From positions 1 to 20,599 of the forward strand of contig CAJTZR010000021.1 of the NCBI GenBank assembly GCA_910584035.1: a stretch of DNA of 20,599 nt, in the 5' to 3' direction. Of this stretch, positions 15,483 to 20,599 are shown piece by piece; position 1 is the first letter of the stretch, and each line of letters begins with the position of its first letter. This DNA comes from an uncultured Christensenella sp. GTDB taxonomy: Bacteria; Bacillota; Clostridia; Christensenellales; UBA3700. The notes beneath the pieces were generated by a model. It did no database searches, was not told where the DNA came from, and worked only from the letters and a program-made list of their open reading frames with translations. The translations under genes were made by a program, and so were the position numbers.

Positions 15483-15512
15483 AAATACACCCGATTTTCG
15501 GCGTGTATTTTT
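15483..15512 (+). terminator. Terminator of the XRE gene
   Basis: AAATACAC (15483-15490) pairs with GTGTATTT (15503-15510). An inner CCGA/TCGG stem is set off by a single bulged base at 15502, and T-rich sequence follows. It begins about 28 bp past the XRE stop codon. Its bulged two-part stem matches 105-136, with paired changes in the lower stem. Confidence 0.85.
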
Positions 15513-15681
15513 AATTTTTATATAGTTTTCAATTTTACTTATAATTAAATTAAACCTACTATTTTTTATTTTTATTTTAAATTAAAAGTGCCTATATTTA
15601 AATTTATTCTTTAATCAAACAAACTAAAGACCATTTAAACTATAATTACCAATAATAAAAACTACTTTAAACTTAATAACT

Positions 15682-15721
15682 AAAATACACTCAAGAGCAA
15701 TTTTGCTCTTGAGTGTATTTT
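15682..15721. terminator. Long perfect hairpin between convergent genes
   Basis: Two 19-base arms, AAAATACACTCAAGAGCAA (15682-15700) and its exact complement (15703-15721), form a near-continuous stem with A- and T-rich ends. It would work as a bidirectional terminator between the XRE and spo0A genes. It lies 170 bp beyond the XRE terminator and about 320 bp past the spo0A stop codon, so it is not close to either gene. Confidence 0.65.
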
Positions 15722-15722
15722 G

Positions 15723-15886
15723 CTTTTACAACTCTATTTATTTACTTTACTTCATAAAACTCAATTTAAAATACTTACTATTTAATTTTATCTTATGTTT
15801 CTTTATTACAACTTAATCTTTTGTATATCTCAACTTAATTACATTGTATATCTCAAATTTAATCTCTTGTCCCTTTTACAACTCTA
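15723..15886. repeat. Short direct repeats
   Basis: CTTTTACAACTCTA occurs at 15723-15736 and again at 15873-15886, exactly 150 bp apart. Between them TTGTATATCTCAA occurs at 15821-15833 and 15844-15856 with a 23-bp period, and a partial third unit follows at about 15867. No coding potential is evident. This may be decayed repeat sequence. Confidence 0.5.
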
Positions 15887-16042
15887 CCAATTTACAGATA
15901 ACTAATGTAACTATTACAAAATATATGATAATATATAAATCATAGCTATTTTAACTAGCTTGTCCATATTTAAATTATACAAATAAAAATTTTGTCATTA
16001 TAATAATTCATTTACATAACCTTTCCCAAACTTTGTTTAGTT

Positions 16043-16843
16043 CTACCTAACTTCAGATAAATCGTGCATTAGCTTGTCCGCGACCAATGCCACAAACTCG
16101 CTGTTTGATGGTTTATCTTTTGGACCATATACTTTGAACCCAAACACCTCGTTTATATTCTCTATCTTTCCTCTACTCCACGCTAAACCTATTGCGTGAC
16201 GCATTGCTTTTTCAACCTTACTTGGTGATGACGCAAATTCCTTTGCTACTAGTGGATACAGCTGTTTTGTTATGTTTTTTATTAGTGCTCTATCTTCCAT
16301 TACTAGTTTTATTGCATATCTTAAATATTGATATCCATTTATATTTGCGGGTATTCCTATCATTATAAATATCTTAGATATCTTCTCGTCAAGTATTTGC
16401 ATTTTACTTTTACTAGTAGATTCACCTTTTGCTACTGGTTGTTTGTTATTTAGCTTGTCCCACAATGGTATATCTGCATATTTCTCCAAAATAACTTGTT
16501 TTATTATAGTATAATCTAGTGGCTTAATAAAATAGTATATAATACCTTTTTTAAGTGCCACAGTAAGTATTGCATCAGATAATATTCCAGTCATAGCAAA
16601 TATTTTTGGTTTGTGTTCCATATCACTGTTATTGATATAATCTATTAACATATTTCCATCCATAGTGGGCAACATTAACTCTGTTAGTATTACATCTACA
16701 GATATGGTATTTAATAGTTCAATACATTGCAAACCATTATTCGCAATACCAACCACATCAATCTCGTCACAATTCAAAGCCACTTTAGCATTTTCACAAA
16801 TAGTTAAATCACTATCTACGATAATGAGCTTAATTTTGTCCAT
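16043..16843 (-). CDS. spo0A: Spo0A-family sporulation response regulator with atypical receiver
   Basis: Spo0A is the master regulator of entry into sporulation and binds 0A boxes when its receiver is phosphorylated. The 266-residue length and layout match B. subtilis Spo0A (267). The C-terminal domain (about 148-266) is strongly conserved: GIPANINGYQYLRYAI (163-178), KVEKAMRHAIGLAWSRGKI (209-227, including the recognition helix), VFGF, and KPSNSEFVALVADKL (244-258). The receiver (1-120) keeps D10, T85 and K107 (IKPLD). It has Glu at position 55, where the phosphoacceptor Asp56 belongs (VILTE for VLVLD), and Ser at position 11, where the second acidic-pocket Asp belongs. It may act without phosphorylation, or be a specialised paralogue. 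The ATG at 16843 follows CGGAGG; a longer frame from 16864 would run through that site. It appears monocistronic. Confidence 0.92.
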   Translation of the reverse strand: MDKIKLIIVDSDLTICENAKVALNCDEIDVVGIANNGLQCIELLNTISVDVILTELMLPTMDGNMLIDYINNSDMEHKPKIFAMTGILSDAILTVALKKGIIYYFIKPLDYTIIKQVILEKYADIPLWDKLNNKQPVAKGESTSKSKMQILDEKISKIFIMIGIPANINGYQYLRYAIKLVMEDRALIKNITKQLYPLVAKEFASSPSKVEKAMRHAIGLAWSRGKIENINEVFGFKVYGPKDKPSNSEFVALVADKLMHDLSEVR

Positions 16844-16878
16844 AAAACCTCCGAAACAATTCAATAATATTAAATAAA

Positions 16879-16901
16879 TTGTAAAGTTGCAACGTTTACA
16901 A
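16879..16901. promoter_or_regulatory. Interrupted palindrome in the spo0A leader
   Basis: TTGTAAA and TTTACAA flank a central 8-bp palindrome GTTGCAAC with one extra base. The site is 36 bp upstream of the spo0A start codon. It could be an operator or a leader hairpin; no family is recognised. Confidence 0.35.
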
Positions 16902-16940
16902 ATAATATGTTACAACAAATAACCAAAATAATCAAGTAAT

Positions 16941-17008
16941 ATCGACAAAAAATAATAAATTAAACTAAAAACAAAAAGTTTCAACATTATTCGATAATAT
17001 TCGATAAG
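16941..17008. promoter_or_regulatory. 0A-box-like sites upstream of spo0A
   Basis: Against the Spo0A box written as TTCGACAAA, 16941-16949 (ATCGACAAA) matches 8 of 9. 16990-16998 (TTCGATAAT) and 17000-17008 (TTCGATAAG) match about 7 of 9. The last two are 10 bp apart, one helical turn, in a 10-bp tandem repeat that continues as ATACGACCAG. They lie about 100-165 bp upstream of the spo0A start codon and suggest autoregulation. In AT-rich DNA some matches could be chance. Confidence 0.4.
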
Positions 17009-17074
17009 ATACGACCAGATAATCTCACAAATTGGTGAAAAAAGCCCCAAAACAGAGGGAAATTGACAATAACC

Positions 17075-17117
17075 AAAAAATGGCATTTAGCCAATACATT
17101 GCTAAATGCCATTTTTT
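17075..17117. terminator. Perfect 17-bp hairpin, bidirectional terminator type
   Basis: AAAAAATGGCATTTAGC (17075-17091) is fully complementary to 17101-17117, with a 9-nt loop and T6 at the end on either strand. A further outer pairing AATAAC/GTTATT (17068-17073 with 17122-17127) extends it. It stands between the surface-protein gene and spo0A and would insulate spo0A from transcription coming from upstream. Confidence 0.75.
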
Positions 17118-17606
17118 ACCAGTTATTTGTTATTATAAAATAAACAGAAAAATATTTAAAAGTTATATCCAATATTATTACAAACACAATGTGTTTAAAG
17201 TTATTAGATTTTTATTTTTCAAATAAGTATAATATTCAATATATATTTTATTCACAATAATTTTAATTAAAAATTAATTCTTTATATAAACAAACAAGAT
17301 ACCAGTTGGTATCTTGTTTGTTTAAGAGTATTAATTTTAATTTATTGCAATATTTACAACTATCGCAAGTTAAACTTTAGTTTCTATCAAATTTGCAACT
17401 AATAAGCTTATATTACAAATACTGCTAACTTGCTTAAAATATTTTATTTTGTTTTATATTATAATCTTTATTGCATTATGCTAAATCGTCACTTGCACCA
17501 ATATCTAGTTTATTGTCTTTTATATTTAGCTTTTTAAACACTTTCAACTTGTATATTCAAATAAATCTTTCTATATTAATATAATTTATTTTAATAACTT
17601 AATCAT
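17118..17606. other. Gene-free interval 3' of the surface-protein gene
   Basis: Apart from the hairpin at 17291-17320, I see nothing in this AT-rich stretch. The short plus-strand frame that crosses 17034-17226 runs through the perfect hairpin at 17075-17117 and has no ribosome binding site. There is no strong terminator directly after the surface-protein stop codon. Confidence 0.6.
17291..17320. terminator. Perfect hairpin sharing its arm with the hairpin at 407-436
   Basis: CAAACAAGATACCA (17291-17304) is exactly complementary to 17307-17320. In RNA the closing pairs would open into a small loop. The arm AACAAGATACC is the same as at 407-417. Each hairpin lies downstream (minus strand) of an operon's last gene, here 287 nt past the surface-protein stop codon. 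The T tract is modest on both strands. Confidence 0.5.
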
Positions 17607-20471
17607 TTAAATAAAGTCAGACATATCTATCTTGCCACAAACTACATTCCATAGTATTTCTGCATCTGCATTGGTTGGAGTTTTGCCATTGTTTATGATT
17701 AGGCTACTTAGTTTTACTACCTCACTTGAGTTTGTGTACACTTCGCTATTATTAACCATTTGCCTTAAGCGGTTTACGTCTGCAGAGTTTACCTTACCAT
17801 CTCCAGTTAAATCACCTAATACTGATAGGTAGATTGTTTCCTCTCCTCCAGTTAACTTTTCATATCTTATATACCAACCTGTTCCTACTGCTAGTTCTGT
17901 TCCGTTATCTATATTTTTTGTATAGAATGCCTTTGCGTTCTCACCATATACTATTTCATTTGCACCATTGTATATTGTTATTAATGTTGTATCAAATGAT
18001 ATGTTGTTTAACAATGTTTGTACACTTGTATTTGGTGCGATATTACCTAATACAAAGTTTGTATACTCGCTATCATTATCTCCGTGGATAAGTTCTTTTT
18101 CCTTATATGATACTCTCTTATTGTTTTGTAGTATCATAAAGTCATAACCACTATTATCTGTTGGTCTTATCACTGACGGATTTGTCATTGTTAATTTACC
18201 AGTATTTACATAGTTGATAGTTACATTATAATTCAAATTGTCTTTAAATACTTCACTTGCTGTAAATGGTTTTGCAGATATAGTATATTCACCTACTTCA
18301 ACAGCACTTTCATTGCCATTAAATTGTGGTACAAATGCTTTTGTATCAATGTTAAATAGTTTATCTATTGCTTTACCTCTATCTACGCCTAACAAACCAT
18401 TACTTGTAATAGTATACCAATCAGCTCCTATATCTACTAACTTTCCATTATATTCTTTTGATACATTCTTTGTTGTAATATCAATTGTTAAATTAGCTTT
18501 TGAGATTGAAAATTCTGTATATTGCCTTACAGATTGTTTTAACTTGTAATTGCTATTACTTAATGTAGATATAGTTGCAATATAATTACCAGCCAATGTT
18601 TGTGCACCCGATACTGTAATTGTACATTCATCACCAGCAACCAAATCACTTGCCTTTATTGTTGCTATAGGTATTTGACTTGCACCATTATATGTCATTG
18701 AAGTATTTGTCCATTCAATGTCAACCTCTTTTGGTACAACCGTTATTGTTACCACTGGATTTAATACATTTGCATCTGTATCAAAACCAAATGAACCTAC
18801 ATCTTTAATTCCGTCAAATGATGTTAACTTTGTTGAGTTATTTACTCTAGTAAACTGAGCTTTGCTATTAGTTAAAGTATATTTTTTACCATTATATGGC
18901 ACAGTTATATTTGTTCCAGTAGTTTTAATTGGTGTACCATTTTCAGGAGTTAATATCCACTCACATTTTTCTGTAGGCTTAGTAGTTGTAGTACTTAAAA
19001 TTACCTCATCCTCTTTAAGCACTATACCATTATTTGTATTGTTTGAGAAAAATATTTTACTTGGGCTAATAGAGTTGCCTTTGTACTTATAACCCATAGT
19101 AAATGGCACATCACCATAATTTGGTGCTAAAGTAATTCCAATATATGCACTTGCAGAAGATGTAGCTAAAGCTCCTGAAATTTCTAATTTTTGTCCTTTC
19201 ATTATATAAACATCTGAATTAACGCCGTTCGCAGTGTTGTCATAAATCTGAACTGGACCAGATAACATAAAACTATCTATGTCACGAACATATACAGCAC
19301 CAACATTTGTTTTTGAAATATTTTTAGTGATTACACCGCCCGATAAAATTATTTGCAATTTAGCACCACCGTTTTCATTAGCAGAAATTGCACCACCCGA
19401 ACCAGCTGTATTTTCTGTAATATTACAATTATATATATCTAATACAGCCATTATAAAAGATGCTCCAGTTCCAGACAATGCACCGCCAACTAATTTAGCC
19501 TCATTTCTATAAAAAGTTGAATTTTGAATTTTAGCTATTCCGTTGTATGTATAGCTTGCACCACCAGATGTTGTACCAATATTATAGGCAAATATTGCAT
19601 TTGTAACATAGTGTCCATAGTCGTGATTATTTTGATATACTGCACCACCAAATGCCGCAGTGTTATTAATAAAATATCCTCCATTTATATTTGAATTAGT
19701 TCTCATATAAATTCCGCCAGCATCTGTTTTTGCTACATTATTATAAAATATTCCACCATTCACGCCTAAGTTTAAGCCACGACTATAAATCGCTCCACCA
19801 TAATTTGCCTTATTATTTAACATAATACCACTAGAAAAAGTTAGTATTGATTTAGTATCAACATATATTCCACCACCATTAGGAGCATATCCACCAATAA
19901 TTTTTCCACAATTTAAGTTTTCTATTGCAGAAAATAATGCCTCTTTGTTAGTTTTGTTTGTCTCATACAAATTGGATACTATGGCTTCATTATAGCTACT
20001 ATCTAGAATAGTAAGTTCTCCTACTGCAACACCTATAACATTGCCAAAATTTGGAGCAGTTTCAACTCTTCCAACCATATCTCTGTTAATAGTTTTCCCA
20101 TTTAAGTCCAAAGTTATCTTAGCAGATGCAGGAACCTCAATTCTGCCTCCAGTAAAACCTACTCCCTCACCAAAAGATGTAATATCAGTAGTATGCTCTT
20201 GAGCAATCCAATCTTTACCCAATACAACTTTAATGTTCTTATTATATTTTTTAGATTCCTCTATCGCACTATTCCATATGTCTTGCATTTGAGTATAATC
20301 GCCTTGCAAAATAAAATCAGCATCTGCTGTAGTCATAATATCATTATTGCTTTGCACATAAGTATTCCTACTATCATTGACATTTACCACACAAAAACAT
20401 CCTACCAAAGCAAGAATAATTACGGCTAAAATTGAGATTATAATTCCAACCTTTTTTATACTAGTTTCCAT
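17607..20471 (-). CDS. Large surface protein: beta-helix, MBG/YDG-like domains, dockerin-like C-terminus
   Basis: The 954-residue product is exported: a hydrophobic N-terminal helix (8-30) includes LVGC at 22-25, a possible lipobox, so it may be lipid- or helix-anchored. Residues about 105-440 form a right-handed beta-helix built from repeated GGA[IVL]Y-type motifs (near 199, 225, 252, 275, 303, 329, 359, 390) alternating with FxxN-like motifs (IFYNN, YFINN, TFYRN), as in chlamydial Pmp proteins. Two MBG/YDG-like domains follow, around 580-655 (TYNG, LAGNY) and 660-765 (EYNG, VGEYT), then a domain at about 800-880. The end carries a dockerin type I-like calcium loop, GDLTGDGKVNSADVNRLRQ (886-904). 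Its expected second repeat (921-946) has lost the calcium ligands. No LPxTG motif is present. A role in adhesion or glycan binding is plausible but unproven. AGGAGG at 20480-20485 supports the start. Confidence 0.85.
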   Translation of the reverse strand: METSIKKVGIIISILAVIILALVGCFCVVNVNDSRNTYVQSNNDIMTTADADFILQGDYTQMQDIWNSAIEESKKYNKNIKVVLGKDWIAQEHTTDITSFGEGVGFTGGRIEVPASAKITLDLNGKTINRDMVGRVETAPNFGNVIGVAVGELTILDSSYNEAIVSNLYETNKTNKEALFSAIENLNCGKIIGGYAPNGGGIYVDTKSILTFSSGIMLNNKANYGGAIYSRGLNLGVNGGIFYNNVAKTDAGGIYMRTNSNINGGYFINNTAAFGGAVYQNNHDYGHYVTNAIFAYNIGTTSGGASYTYNGIAKIQNSTFYRNEAKLVGGALSGTGASFIMAVLDIYNCNITENTAGSGGAISANENGGAKLQIILSGGVITKNISKTNVGAVYVRDIDSFMLSGPVQIYDNTANGVNSDVYIMKGQKLEISGALATSSASAYIGITLAPNYGDVPFTMGYKYKGNSISPSKIFFSNNTNNGIVLKEDEVILSTTTTKPTEKCEWILTPENGTPIKTTGTNITVPYNGKKYTLTNSKAQFTRVNNSTKLTSFDGIKDVGSFGFDTDANVLNPVVTITVVPKEVDIEWTNTSMTYNGASQIPIATIKASDLVAGDECTITVSGAQTLAGNYIATISTLSNSNYKLKQSVRQYTEFSISKANLTIDITTKNVSKEYNGKLVDIGADWYTITSNGLLGVDRGKAIDKLFNIDTKAFVPQFNGNESAVEVGEYTISAKPFTASEVFKDNLNYNVTINYVNTGKLTMTNPSVIRPTDNSGYDFMILQNNKRVSYKEKELIHGDNDSEYTNFVLGNIAPNTSVQTLLNNISFDTTLITIYNGANEIVYGENAKAFYTKNIDNGTELAVGTGWYIRYEKLTGGEETIYLSVLGDLTGDGKVNSADVNRLRQMVNNSEVYTNSSEVVKLSSLIINNGKTPTNADAEILWNVVCGKIDMSDFI

Positions 20472-20492
20472 AGCAAAAACCTCCTATTTTTA

Positions 20493-20522
20493 GATACATA
20501 GAATACATATATCTATGTACAT
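20493..20522 (-). repeat. 30-bp dispersed element, copy 2
   Basis: The reverse complement matches 45-74 at 28 of 30 positions. It lies 8 bp upstream of the AGGAGG site of the surface-protein gene, in the leader or promoter region, with TACATA/TATGTA half-sites. A weak promoter (TTACAA, 18 bp, TAATTT) can be read just upstream on the minus strand, which would put the element near the transcription start. Confidence 0.6.
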
Positions 20523-20599
20523 AAATTAGGCTTTTTGGCTATAGTTTTGTAAGATTTTTGTTAACTTTATTTATACTTTTTACAAATTGTTTATCTTAT

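Larger units (their letters stand above)
15513..16042. other. Gene-free AT-rich interval 3' of the XRE and spo0A genes
   Basis: The two flanking genes converge here. The interval holds a long perfect hairpin (15682-15721) and a set of short direct repeats (15723-15886). No open frame with a ribosome binding site is visible. I see no good minus-strand terminator directly after the spo0A stop codon; the weak stem AGCTA/TAGCT near 15945-15961 is the only candidate. Confidence 0.6.

Noticed and set aside
17032..17226. 64-residue plus-strand frame
   Set aside because: It runs straight through the perfect 17-bp hairpin at 17075-17117, has no ribosome binding site and shows no protein-like pattern.
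19250..19900. CRISPR-like or tandem DNA repeat in the surface-protein gene
   Set aside because: The periodicity is at protein level (GGA/FxxN beta-helix rungs of 23-30 residues); the DNA copies are diverged and lie inside an open frame.

Overview
The window is AT-rich, low-GC DNA (roughly 30% GC by eye) carrying a Spo0A-family regulator, a lipobox lipoprotein, a dockerin-like surface protein and GGAGG-type ribosome binding sites. This points to a spore-forming Gram-positive of the class Clostridia. The L-fucose and galactoside genes suggest a commensal living on host or plant glycans, probably in the gut. That habitat is inference. All recognised genes except one small XRE regulator lie on the minus strand.

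Layout. 1-545: no gene, three hairpins and a promoter-like element. 546-4915: an L-fucose catabolic operon transcribed fucI, class II aldolase, FGGY kinase, i.e. L-fucose to L-fuculose to L-fuculose-1-phosphate to DHAP plus lactaldehyde. Its promoter (about 4986-5014) is followed at once by a perfect 12-bp-arm palindrome over the predicted transcription start. 5037-8633: a 1198-residue exported, membrane-anchored protein with two different calcineurin-like phosphoesterase domains. 8993-9292: a small protein of unknown function. 9501-12710: an operon of a cytoplasmic GH35 beta-galactosidase and a beta-propeller (Asp-box) lipoprotein, ending in a strong terminator.

13419-14949: two paralogous four-helix membrane proteins with C-terminal SHOCT-like tails, divergent from a small XRE regulator (15212-15454). 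The region between them has a strong promoter and repeated GGTGAA/TAACCC boxes. 16043-16843: a Spo0A homologue whose DNA-binding domain is very well conserved, but whose phosphoacceptor aspartate is replaced by glutamate. 17607-20471: a large surface protein with a Pmp-like beta-helix, MBG/YDG-like domains and a half-degenerate dockerin-like end.

How the genes fit together. The fucose operon and the GH35/propeller pair form a small sugar-scavenging set. The fucose set is incomplete here: no permease, lactaldehyde reductase or dedicated regulator is present. The Spo0A and XRE/SHOCT loci look regulatory or envelope-related and have no obvious tie to the sugar genes. Most notable observations: the Asp-to-Glu Spo0A receiver with 0A-box-like sites upstream, the degenerate second domain of the aldolase, the palindrome at the fuc promoter, and a 30-bp element found at both ends of the window. 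No rRNA, tRNA, IS element or CRISPR array was seen.
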